DNA of 64,000 bases from Chloroflexota bacterium (lineage in GTDB: Bacteria > Chloroflexota > Anaerolineae > Aggregatilineales > Ch27). The notes under the pieces were generated by a model. That model searched no databases, was not told the origin of the DNA, and was given only the letters and a program-made list of their open reading frames with translations. The DNA lies in assembly GCA_019873685.1 (NCBI GenBank), contig JAIOAT010000007.1:1-64000 (forward strand), read 5' to 3'. Shown piece by piece: positions 55,831 through 64,000 of this stretch. Position 1 is the first letter of the stretch. The number at the start of each line of letters is the position of its first letter. Made by a program: the position numbers and the translations under genes.

Positions 55831-56616
55831 TTACGCCCCCTTGCCCGCGTTCAGACCCGGTATGTACCGGCCATACAGCCCTTCGCGCTCCAGGGTCTCC
55901 CGCCACGGGATCAACTCCGTCCTGGCTGCCCCTGCCAGGTGCGGCTCCACAATCCGGCGCACCTGTTGCTGCTGGGAGACCAGCGTATCGGTGGCGTCGA
56001 TCACCTGCAGGCCGAACTCCTGAATCATGTGCTCGTATTCCTCCAGGATACGGCTCTGGAAGATCTTGAACGACTCATACGGGTCGCTGGCGTAGCCCAT
56101 ATCCAGCCCGGCCTCGTAATACTTCAGCTCCGGACGACCGGTCATGATCCGATCCAGCGATTCGTTCAGCGAAACGCGGAAATAGAAGGCTACTGTTGGC
56201 CTGACAGCAAACTGGTACACCCGCCGCACCCAGGCCCGGTCCACGCCACGCGCCGCATCGCGGGCAAACGCAGTGTAAATGTACCGGTCAGCCAGGACGA
56301 TTGCGCCAGCTTTGAGCGCGGGCAGAATCTGGCGCTCCATCCGATCGGCCAGGTCAGCGGCGTGAATCAGGCTGAAGCTCATCGGCGTCAACAGGTGATC
56401 CTTCTTGCCCTTCTTGGTGGTCGCCCGCACAACGGGTGATGAGTTCCACTCGGTGAAAACGACCACATACCCTTCGCCCACCAGCCACTTATGCAGAATA
56501 TCAAGCTGCGTACTCTTGCCACTGCCGTCAATCCCCTCCACGATGAAGAGCTTGCCCGGCAACGGCGTACCATCCGGTGCAAACGCCATAGGAAGTCCTT
56601 CCTGAAAGATACTCAT
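55831..56616 (-). CDS. thymidylate-kinase-like protein, canonical Walker A
   Basis: LFIVEGIDGSGKSTQLDILHKWL; VLADRYIYTAFARDAARGV. Confidence 0.88.
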   Translation of the reverse strand: MSIFQEGLPMAFAPDGTPLPGKLFIVEGIDGSGKSTQLDILHKWLVGEGYVVVFTEWNSSPVVRATTKKGKKDHLLTPMSFSLIHAADLADRMERQILPALKAGAIVLADRYIYTAFARDAARGVDRAWVRRVYQFAVRPTVAFYFRVSLNESLDRIMTGRPELKYYEAGLDMGYASDPYESFKIFQSRILEEYEHMIQEFGLQVIDATDTLVSQQQQVRRIVEPHLAGAARTELIPWRETLEREGLYGRYIPGLNAGKGA

Positions 56617-56746
56617 CCGCTCTGCACCCGGCGGTGCAGACGGTTTTGTGTGGTGTGCATAGTATACTCAGGTTGTGGCTGAATGGTGAATCAAGGTGGC
56701 CCGGTAGACCAGACCCCCCGTAGTCCCAGCAGCCGGACCGCAGGAG

Positions 56747-57595
56747 ATGTCCACGATGAAGCGCACGATCTTCCTTGCCTTGCTCAGCCTGCTCGGCGGG
56801 AGCGCCTGCAACTTCCTGGCCAGCCTGCCGCCAGCTACCCCCATCGCTGCAACTGCAACGCCGGAAACGCCAGCCGCCACCGCCGACAGAGTTCAAGCAG
56901 GTTACCTCGAAATCTATCTCGTGCTGCCGGAAGACGATGGGGCATCCGGCCTGCCCATTGGCTGTGGCGATTCGCTGGTCACCTGGCCAACCGACTTGCC
57001 TATCAGTGGCGATCCCACCACCGACCTGCGCGCTGCGCTGGAAGCTATGTTCGCTGTGCGCGGCGGACCGCCCTACAACGCATTCGAATCCTCGCCGCTG
57101 ACTGTGCAGAGCGTTTCCATAAACGGCAGCCACGCCGCCATCCAGCTGGGCGGGCCGCTCATGCTCTCCGGCACATGCGCCGACGCCCGCATGGAAGCGC
57201 AACTGGTGCTGAACGTGTTCCGCTTTCCGCAGATCAACACTGCCCGCATTGAGGTCGACGGGCGCAACCTCAAGATCGTCTTCGATCTCAGCGGGCAGGT
57301 CGTGCTGGACGAGCCGTACACCCGCGCCGACGCCGACCGACTGGCTGGCCGGCCCGCGCCGGTCTGCCTGGCCACCGCCCCAACCAGACTTGCTGTTGTG
57401 GATATTGGCATGGGCACCAGCGGCCAGATGATCGGGGAAATCCCGGCCAACACCCCCTTTCAGGTGCTGGGGTACTTCAGCCATACGGGCATGCTTCACG
57501 TGCAGGCTGGCGGCCTGACCGGCTGGGTGGATAGGACGGGCGTTGTCCTCGGCCCGGATTGCGCCGCCATCCCCGACTATAGCGCCGACTCCTGA
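56747..57595 (+). CDS. lipoprotein with GerMN-like and SH3b-like domains
   Basis: Lipobox SLLGGSAC; LRAALEAMFAVRG...SVSINGSHAAIQLGG...; C-terminal SGQMIGEIPANTPFQVLGYFSHTGMLHVQAGGLTGWVDRTGV. Confidence 0.78.
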   Translation: MSTMKRTIFLALLSLLGGSACNFLASLPPATPIAATATPETPAATADRVQAGYLEIYLVLPEDDGASGLPIGCGDSLVTWPTDLPISGDPTTDLRAALEAMFAVRGGPPYNAFESSPLTVQSVSINGSHAAIQLGGPLMLSGTCADARMEAQLVLNVFRFPQINTARIEVDGRNLKIVFDLSGQVVLDEPYTRADADRLAGRPAPVCLATAPTRLAVVDIGMGTSGQMIGEIPANTPFQVLGYFSHTGMLHVQAGGLTGWVDRTGVVLGPDCAAIPDYSADS

Positions 57596-57653
57596 CCCGG
57601 TTACGTGGTAAACTGGGCACCCGGTATGCTGTGCCAGTGCAAAGGGTTACGTT

Positions 57654-58721
57654 ATGTCACGCCCAAGACTGCGCGACCTGGGGATCACGGTCGGTCGCCT
57701 GCCGACTGGCCCCCACAACGCCATCACCGATGTGCCCGGCGTGCGCGTCGGGCAGGTCAGTGTCATCTATGATGAACCGATGGTCGCCCGCACGGGCGTC
57801 ACCATCATCGCCCCGCGGGAAGGGCCGGTCAGCCGTGACCGCGTGTTCGCCGGCTACCACTCGTTCAACGGTTGCGGGGCCATGACCGGCCTGCTCTGGC
57901 TGGAAGAATCCGGGCAGCTTTCCAGCGAGATCGCCCTGACCGGCACATACACCGTTGGCACTGTCTACGATGCCCTGGTGCGGGCCATGCAGGAGGGCTA
58001 CGGTAGCCATCTGCCGGTCGTGGCGGAGACCTATGACGGCTTCCTGAACGAAGGCCCGGCCTTTCATGTCACCCAGGAACACGTGTTACAGGCGATCAGC
58101 CAGGCCAGCGATGGCCCGGTGGCGGAAGGCAACGTCGGCGGCGGCACCGGCATGAAGTGCCACGACTTCAAAGGCGGGATCGGCACCGCCTCCCGGATCG
58201 CCCCCCTCCGCTGCTGCAACTTCACCGTCGGCGCGCTTGTCCAGGCCAACCAGGGCGATCGCATTGACCTCATGGTCAAAGGTGTGCCGGTCGGCCAGGA
58301 GATTGGCCCGGAGCGCGTTCCCCTGCCCCAGCTCGGCCCGGAGGAACAGGGGTCGTCAATCATCGTGATCCTGGCGACGGATGCCCCGCTGCTGCCTTTC
58401 CAGTGCCGCCGACTGGCCCAGCGGGCAGTCATCGGGCTGGCCCGCACCGGCAGCTACGGCCATAACTGGAGCGGCGACATCTTTCTGGCTTTCGCCACCG
58501 GCAACCACCTGACCTCAACCACCGCTGAACCGGATACCGTTCGCATGTTGCCTAACTCGGAACTGGATCCGCTTTTCCTGGCTGCTGGCGAAGCCGTGGA
58601 AGAAGCCATCCTCAACGCCCTGTGCGCCGCCGAGACGATGACCGGCCAGAAGGGCCGGGTCGTTCACGCCCTGCCGACTGATGACCTGCTGGCGATCATG
58701 AAGCGTTACAACCGGCTGTAG
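57654..58721 (+). CDS. P1 family peptidase (DmpA/BapA-type aminopeptidase)
   Basis: NAITDVPGVRVGQVSVIYDE; GNVGGGTGMKCHDFKGGIGTASR; EEQGSSIIVILATDAPLLPFQCRRLAQRAVIGLARTGS. Confidence 0.95.
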   Translation: MSRPRLRDLGITVGRLPTGPHNAITDVPGVRVGQVSVIYDEPMVARTGVTIIAPREGPVSRDRVFAGYHSFNGCGAMTGLLWLEESGQLSSEIALTGTYTVGTVYDALVRAMQEGYGSHLPVVAETYDGFLNEGPAFHVTQEHVLQAISQASDGPVAEGNVGGGTGMKCHDFKGGIGTASRIAPLRCCNFTVGALVQANQGDRIDLMVKGVPVGQEIGPERVPLPQLGPEEQGSSIIVILATDAPLLPFQCRRLAQRAVIGLARTGSYGHNWSGDIFLAFATGNHLTSTTAEPDTVRMLPNSELDPLFLAAGEAVEEAILNALCAAETMTGQKGRVVHALPTDDLLAIMKRYNRL

Positions 58722-58729
58722 GGATAAGC

Positions 58730-59224
58730 TTAATCGGGAGGGATGGCCCGCACAGCTTCCGGCAGATGATCGCGCACCGCGGCCACCATCCGGGCATAGA
58801 CTCCGGTCGCTTGCTCCGGCGCAATGACCACACTGTGCGCAAAACTTCCGGAGGCCCGTTCCAGCAGCCAGAAATCCGTGCCGTCATAGGGCAGATCGGG
58901 CGGATTGTCGTAGCGGTCAAAGCCCAGCCGCCGCAGGGCCAGGTCAAAGAGGCGGTAACGGTCGGAATCGAGCGCGTACTCCAGCACCGGCTGGCGGCGC
59001 ACGCGACGATAGACCGTGATCAGCGTGACCACGCCCCGCTGGGTGCGCGTCAACGTAGCGACCTGATCGGGATGCCGGCCATCATGATAATGGATGGTCA
59101 GGCGGTAAGCCTCGCTGACGCCGGGCTGGCGAACGACTGCCCGCAATTCCGGCAGGTTCAGCCGACGCGCAATCAGGCGGAGTGCATCGGCATGGTAAGT
59201 AACGGCCCGGCTGCCCACGCTCAT
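58730..59224 (-). CDS. uncharacterised protein, 164 aa
   Basis: Collinear ORF; no recognised family. Confidence 0.6.
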   Translation of the reverse strand: MSVGSRAVTYHADALRLIARRLNLPELRAVVRQPGVSEAYRLTIHYHDGRHPDQVATLTRTQRGVVTLITVYRRVRRQPVLEYALDSDRYRLFDLALRRLGFDRYDNPPDLPYDGTDFWLLERASGSFAHSVVIAPEQATGVYARMVAAVRDHLPEAVRAIPPD

Positions 59225-59238
59225 CCCCCAGTGCCCGG

Positions 59239-60270
59239 CTACGGGGCAAAGACCACCTTGCCGAAGACTGCGCCGCGCTCCAGCAGGCGGTGGCCCTCCG
59301 GCACGTCAGCCAGCGGCAGCGATGCCCCGATCACGGGCCTGAGCCGTCCGGCGAAGACCAGGGCCATCACCTGCTCGAAATCCTGGCGCGGGGCCATCGT
59401 GCTGCCGATCAGGCTGATCTGCTTGCCGAAGAGATAGCGAACATCCAGCCCGAACTGTGGCCCGCTGGTTGCGCCGACGATCAGCAGCCGCCCGCCCCTG
59501 CGCAGGGCGCGGATGCTGCTGTAGAGCGTCTCCGCGCCGACGTTATCCACCACCACGTCTACCCCGTGCCGATCGGTCAGACGGTAGACCGCCTGGCTCC
59601 AGTCCTCCCGGTTCCGGTCGATCAGCACGTCCGCGCCCAGAGCTTCCGCCTGAGCCAGTTTCTCCGCCGAACTGCCCACCACGTAGACGCGCGCCCCGGC
59701 CAGCCGGGCGATCTGGATGCTGGCCGTGTTGACGCCGCCGCCCGCACCCACAATCAGCACACTCTCACCGGCTTTCAGCCCGCCGCGCGTGATGAGCGAA
59801 TGCCAGGCTGTCAGGTACACCAGCCCAGCCGCCGCTGCCTCGGCATAACTCACCCCGTCAGGCAACCGCAGCAAATTACGCGCCGGGACCACCACATACT
59901 CGGCAAATGTCCCACGGGTATGCTCCCCCAGGATACTGAACTGCTCGCAGAGGTTGTGCCGCCCGGCCCGGCAGAAAGCGCATTCGCCGCAACTCAACGA
60001 CGGATCGATCACCACACGGTCGCCGATCACCCAGCCGCTGACATCCGGCCCGAGCGCGTCAACAACCCCTGCGCCATCCGCCCCGCCGATATGCGGCATC
60101 GTCAGGGTCAACCCCGGCCAGCCCTGCCGGACAAACAGATCGAGGCGGTTGAGGGCGCTGGCCGCCACCCGCAACCGAACCTGTCCCGGCCCAGGCTCCG
60201 GGACAGGGAAGTCTTCCACAAAACGCAGGACTTCAACCGGGCCATGCTCCCGGAAAATGACAGCTTTCAT
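59239..60270 (-). CDS. zinc-binding dehydrogenase (MDR superfamily)
   Basis: MKAVIFREHGPVEVLRFVEDFPVPEPGPGQVRLRVAASALNRLDL; CGECAFCRAGRHNLCEQ; VLIVGAGGGVNTASIQIARLAGARVYVVGSS. Confidence 0.95.
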   Translation of the reverse strand: MKAVIFREHGPVEVLRFVEDFPVPEPGPGQVRLRVAASALNRLDLFVRQGWPGLTLTMPHIGGADGAGVVDALGPDVSGWVIGDRVVIDPSLSCGECAFCRAGRHNLCEQFSILGEHTRGTFAEYVVVPARNLLRLPDGVSYAEAAAAGLVYLTAWHSLITRGGLKAGESVLIVGAGGGVNTASIQIARLAGARVYVVGSSAEKLAQAEALGADVLIDRNREDWSQAVYRLTDRHGVDVVVDNVGAETLYSSIRALRRGGRLLIVGATSGPQFGLDVRYLFGKQISLIGSTMAPRQDFEQVMALVFAGRLRPVIGASLPLADVPEGHRLLERGAVFGKVVFAP

Positions 60271-60421
60271 CAGATGTCCTCACCTGCCTGAGGGCTGTTG
60301 CGGCAGCACATGGCAACCCGCCCGCAGATTCTGTACAATCAGCGCGTCTTTCGCCGTCCGGCTGGCCCCGATCCGGGCGTGCGATGTGCCCTTGTGGGGA
60401 AGCATAACACGGACACCGCCA

Positions 60422-61342
60422 ATGGAAAATCGCTATAACGTCCTGGTGGAGCAGGCTTTCGCCATCCGCGCCCAGATCATCGAGCGGCATTTGCAGGGCA
60501 AACTCTCCTATGAGCGCGATATGGCGACGCTGGCCCATGAGATCGTGCTCATGGACCGTCTGAACCAGACATTTGCCGTTGGCCAGCTCTTCCTGGCTAT
60601 GGGTGCCATCGAGTTCCATCGCGGCCACTTCATCGCCGCGTATGACTACGTGCTGAGTGCGCTGCGCAGCTTTGAGGAAGTAGGCAACGAGGAGCGCATC
60701 ATCTCCGCCCTGAACAACCTGGGTGAGATCAATCGGCAATGGGGCAAATACGCCGAGGCCCTGGACTACTACACCCAGGGCCTGGAACGGGCCAGCACCA
60801 GCCAGGACTGGAGTCTGATGGCTCTGCTCCACAACAACATCGGTATGCTCTACCTGGAACAGGGCCAGGCTGCCCAGGCTCAGGAACACTTCCGGCAGGC
60901 GCTGGAATACAGTGCTCGACTGACTCCGCGTTCTACCGTTGAGAGCGAAACGTACACCGGCGTCGCCCGCGCCTGCCTGGCGCTGGACGACATGGACGGC
61001 GCGTGGCAGGCCGCCGAGCGCGCTCTGGCGATCGGCCAGGAGCACAACCATTCGCTTGACATCGCTACAGCGTACCGCACACTGGGTATCGTGGCCGCCC
61101 GTGTACCCGATCGTGGTGACGATCCGGCGGGGTACTTCAAGCAGAGCCGCGACATCTTCCTGGCCTGCGGCGCCCAGGCCGAGTACGCCCGGACGCAACT
61201 CGCTGAAGGACGCTGGTGGCTGGATATCGGCCAGTCGGAGCGCGCCGCCGAACTGCTCACCCAGGCCAGGGATAAGCTCGCCGCGCTCAAACTGGTCGAC
61301 GAGGCCGCGGAAGCGCAGCGTCTGCTGGATAGCCTGGCCTGA
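60422..61342 (+). CDS. cytoplasmic TPR-repeat protein
   Basis: SALNNLGEINRQWGKYAEALDYYTQGLERA; ALLHNNIGMLYLEQGQAAQAQEHFRQALEYSA. Confidence 0.88.
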   Translation: MENRYNVLVEQAFAIRAQIIERHLQGKLSYERDMATLAHEIVLMDRLNQTFAVGQLFLAMGAIEFHRGHFIAAYDYVLSALRSFEEVGNEERIISALNNLGEINRQWGKYAEALDYYTQGLERASTSQDWSLMALLHNNIGMLYLEQGQAAQAQEHFRQALEYSARLTPRSTVESETYTGVARACLALDDMDGAWQAAERALAIGQEHNHSLDIATAYRTLGIVAARVPDRGDDPAGYFKQSRDIFLACGAQAEYARTQLAEGRWWLDIGQSERAAELLTQARDKLAALKLVDEAAEAQRLLDSLA

Positions 61343-61387
61343 TCTCCCAACCATACACGTCCCTGCCCTCTATCGAAAGGCGGTTCC

Positions 61388-61813
61388 ATGAGTCCTGCAG
61401 CCATCAACCATATCGCGGTCGTCGTGGAAAACCTGGAAGCCGCGCTGCGCTTCTGGCGCGATGCTCTGGATCTGCCCCTGGCCCGCGTGGAAGACAACGC
61501 CGATGAAGCGGTGCGGATCGCCTTCCTGCCGCTTGGCGAAAGCGAAATCGAGTTACTGGAACCGAGCACACCCGATAGCGGCATCGCCAGGTACCTGGCC
61601 AAGCGCGGCCCCGGCATGCACCACCTATGCATCGAAGTCACCGATCTGGGGGCCGCCATGCAGCGGCTGGTCGCTCACGGCGCTGAGCTGATCAATGAGA
61701 CGCCCCGCATCCGCCCGGATGGCACACGCTACGCCTTCATCCACCCCCGCAGCACCGGGGGCGTCCTGCTGGAGCTATACGAACTGAGCCGTCAGCCAGG
61801 CGAGCAGGCTTAG
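61388..61813 (+). CDS. methylmalonyl-CoA epimerase
   Basis: INHIAVVVENLEAALRFWRDALDLPL; GIARYLAKRGPGMHHLCIEVTDL; VLLELYE. Confidence 0.93.
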   Translation: MSPAAINHIAVVVENLEAALRFWRDALDLPLARVEDNADEAVRIAFLPLGESEIELLEPSTPDSGIARYLAKRGPGMHHLCIEVTDLGAAMQRLVAHGAELINETPRIRPDGTRYAFIHPRSTGGVLLELYELSRQPGEQA

Positions 61814-62025
61814 GCGCCCTCAGTGCAAGCGGTCGGGCGAGAACCGGCGATAACCGCTCCACCACCACAACTCATCTCCTGACTTCCCGGCCTCTGGCCT
61901 GCCAGTCTCCTTTCTGGCTTCCCGGCACCTGCCGCTGTCCTGCCGCCAGTAGCTGACACGATGCGCTTCCTGCGGCATACTTGGGGCCTGTTACCGGCTT
62001 CCACTCTACACAAGGCGCAATCCTG

Positions 62026-62928
62026 ATGAATCAGCTTCCTTTCGACAAGCCCGGCCGCTTCTGGCGGGGCAACCTGCACACCCATTCCACTGCTTCCGAT
62101 GGCCGGCTTAGCCCTGAAGCGGTGTGCCAGTTCTACCAGCAGCATGGCTACGATTTCGTGGCCATTACCGATCACTTCCTGGATCACTACGGCTTCCCGA
62201 TCACCGATACGCGCCCCTACCGCACCGCCACATTCACCACGCTGCTGGGGGCAGAACTGCACACCCCGGCCACCGAGTCCGGCCTGCTATGGCATATCCT
62301 GGCGGTTGGTCTGCCGCCACACTTCGCTGAGACCGGCCCGGAGGAAAGCGGACCGGCCCTGGCCGCGCGGGCGCTGGCAAGCGGCGCATACGTCGCTGCC
62401 GCTCACCCCGCCTGGTACAACCTCAGCGAAGCCGAAGTCCTAGCGCTGGGGCCGGTGCACGCCATTGAGACGTATAACGCCACCTCGGTCGACTTCAACG
62501 ACCGGCCCGATAGCTGGTACACGCTTGATCTCCTGCTGGAGCGCGGCCACCGCTATCTGGCCTGTGCCACCGACGACGCGCATTTCAAGCCGGGGCGCTG
62601 GGATGCCCCGCGCGGCTGGGTACAGGTCAGGAGTGAATCGCTCGACCCGGATGCGCTGCTAGCGGCGCTCAAAGCCGGGCATTATTACTCCAGCACCGGC
62701 CCGCTCATCCACGATATCCAGGTGATACCGGGCCGCAAGGTCTATGTGCGCTGCTCGCCTGCCAGCCGCATCTTCGCCACCGGCCGCAACTACGAAGCCG
62801 CCAGCGCCTACGGCGCCGGCATCACCGAGGCTGAACTGGATATCACGCACTTCACCGGCCCGTACGTGCGTGTAACCGTGCGCGACGACACTGAGAAGCG
62901 GGCGTGGTCAAACCCGATCTGGTTCTAA
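62026..62928 (+). CDS. PHP-domain phosphoesterase family protein
   Basis: WRGNLHTHSTASDGRLSPEAVCQFYQQHGYDFVAITDH; ACATDDAHF. Confidence 0.9.
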   Translation: MNQLPFDKPGRFWRGNLHTHSTASDGRLSPEAVCQFYQQHGYDFVAITDHFLDHYGFPITDTRPYRTATFTTLLGAELHTPATESGLLWHILAVGLPPHFAETGPEESGPALAARALASGAYVAAAHPAWYNLSEAEVLALGPVHAIETYNATSVDFNDRPDSWYTLDLLLERGHRYLACATDDAHFKPGRWDAPRGWVQVRSESLDPDALLAALKAGHYYSSTGPLIHDIQVIPGRKVYVRCSPASRIFATGRNYEAASAYGAGITEAELDITHFTGPYVRVTVRDDTEKRAWSNPIWF

Positions 62929-62973
62929 CTAGACCGTCTCCGGCCCACCACCAGCCTTGCAGGAGGAACCGCA

Positions 62974-63750
62974 ATGCCTGCAGATCGTGTTGTCCTGGTC
63001 ACCGGCGCTTCATCCGGGATCGGTTGGGCGGCGGCGCTGGCCTTTGCCGCGCAGGGCGCGCGGGTGATCGCCGTCGCCCGCCGGACCGAACGCCTGGCAG
63101 CACTGGCGGAGAGTGCTGCCGCCCTGCCCGGCGTAATCCTGCCGGTGACCGCCGATGTTACCCGCGCCGAGGATATGGCCCACGTCGTTGAGCGTGCGCA
63201 GGAAGCATGGGGCCGGCTGGATGTACTCGTCGCCAATGCCGGGATCGGCCAGCGGGGATCGCTGGTTAACGCGCCCTGGGCCGATCTTGAAGTGGTGCTG
63301 CGCACCAACATCGATGGAGTGCTGCACAGCGTACGGGCGGCAGTCCCGCTGATGCGCCAGGGCGGGCGCGGCGGGCACATCCTCCTCATCTCGTCGATCA
63401 GCGGCGCGGCCCCCGCCCCGTTCGCCGCCGTTTACGGGGCCAGCAAGAGCTTCGTCAATGGCCTGGGGCGCGCCCTGCGCGGTGAACTGCGCCGGGATCA
63501 CATCCGGGTGACCACGTTTCTGGTAGGGCAGACCCACACCGAATTTGCCCAGGCCCGACGCGGCCAGCCGGGGCGGGTCGCCGCCTGGTTGCCCACGATG
63601 AGCGCCGAGACCGTCGCCCGGCGCATCGTCTGGGCCGTCGATCATCCCCGGAGTGTGGTCGTCCTGCGGCTGATCGATCGGGCCTTCCTGCTGGCCGCCA
63701 CGCTAACGCCCGGCCTGCTCGACCATCTGCAATGGCGCGTTTACAGATGA
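62974..63750 (+). CDS. short-chain dehydrogenase/reductase
   Basis: VLVTGASSGIGWAAALAFAAQGARVIAVARR; VLVANAGIGQRG; YGASKSFVNGLGRAL. Confidence 0.95.
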   Translation: MPADRVVLVTGASSGIGWAAALAFAAQGARVIAVARRTERLAALAESAAALPGVILPVTADVTRAEDMAHVVERAQEAWGRLDVLVANAGIGQRGSLVNAPWADLEVVLRTNIDGVLHSVRAAVPLMRQGGRGGHILLISSISGAAPAPFAAVYGASKSFVNGLGRALRGELRRDHIRVTTFLVGQTHTEFAQARRGQPGRVAAWLPTMSAETVARRIVWAVDHPRSVVVLRLIDRAFLLAATLTPGLLDHLQWRVYR

Positions 63751-63769
63751 CTCATCATCCTCTTATACT
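63741..63769 (+). promoter_or_regulatory. sigma70-like promoter overlapping SDR stop codon
   Basis: TTACAG (63741-63746), 17-nt spacer, TATACT (63764-63769). Confidence 0.5.
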
Positions 63770-63857
63770 ATGGGGTAGACAAAGCTGGCATACTCGATCC
63801 GCAGGCGCTTTTCATGCACGTTGATTCTGGCCGGACCCATGACGAGAGGAGACCGTG

Positions 63858-64000
63858 ATGATATCGCGGGGAATCTACGACACCAGAGGCGAGCTGTTCG
63901 GGTACCTGGTTGGCAACGTGGTCTACGACCTTGAGGAGACGCAGACGGGTTACCTCCGCGAGGGCGTCATCTACGCCAACAACGGCGAAAAGCAGTGGAT
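63858..64000 (+). CDS. N-terminal fragment of uncharacterised protein, truncated by window end
   Basis: ATG 63858: MISRGIYDTRGELFGYLVGNVVYDLEETQTGYLREGVIYANNGEKQW... Confidence 0.55.
   Translation, partial: MISRGIYDTRGELFGYLVGNVVYDLEETQTGYLREGVIYANNGEKQW

Noticed and set aside
59290-60291. 333-aa + strand ORF
   Set aside because: Antisense to MDR dehydrogenase; composition artefact.
61820-61980. Pyrimidine-rich repeats (CTTCCCGGC, CTCCTTTCTGG) between epimerase and PHP genes considered as CRISPR-like
   Set aside because: Repeats short, irregular and without unique spacers; ordinary low-complexity intergenic sequence.
1-64000. tRNA/rRNA genes, CRISPR arrays, prophage or toxin-antitoxin loci
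   Set aside because: None recognised by reading intergenic regions; a tRNAscan/Infernal run would be needed to exclude them formally.

Overview
GC-rich bacterial chromosome segment, most likely Chloroflexota/Anaerolineae-like (inferred from gene content only). It is densely packed with about 54 protein genes. I see no rRNA, tRNA, CRISPR array, prophage or intact transposon. Recognisable blocks: mevalonate entry genes (class II HMG-CoA reductase, standalone NIF3/YqfO-like domain, archaeal-type HMG-CoA synthase, and a DUF35 protein split into two ORFs); a lipid-like locus (myo-inositol-phosphate synthase, serine-palmitoyltransferase-like AOS enzyme, orphan protein, GNAT protein, radical SAM); hypA-hypB; a dpp-type ABC cassette without ATPases; rplS; murI; gyrA; two extracytoplasmic TPR proteins; a penicillin acylase; birA; a biotin-dependent acyl-CoA carboxylase operon; methylmalonyl-CoA mutase large subunit and epimerase; and a TMK-TMK-CYTH-MCM operon. 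Items most worth a second look: (1) a multi-copy 15-bp box CTCTCAAAASCTATC upstream of both mevalonate transcription units, with one more copy near 52.8 kb; (2) a putative sphingolipid/long-chain-base locus next to inositol phosphate synthase; (3) a CHAD protein with a transposase-like HTH; (4) tandem thymidylate-kinase-like proteins, one with a Walker A Lys-to-Arg change, coupled to a CYTH protein; (5) a standalone receiver protein with Glu at the phospho-Asp position next to a GAF histidine kinase; (6) a decayed GH13_18 remnant. Most long antisense ORFs in the track are high-GC artefacts. All family calls come from reading sequence motifs; no database search was run.
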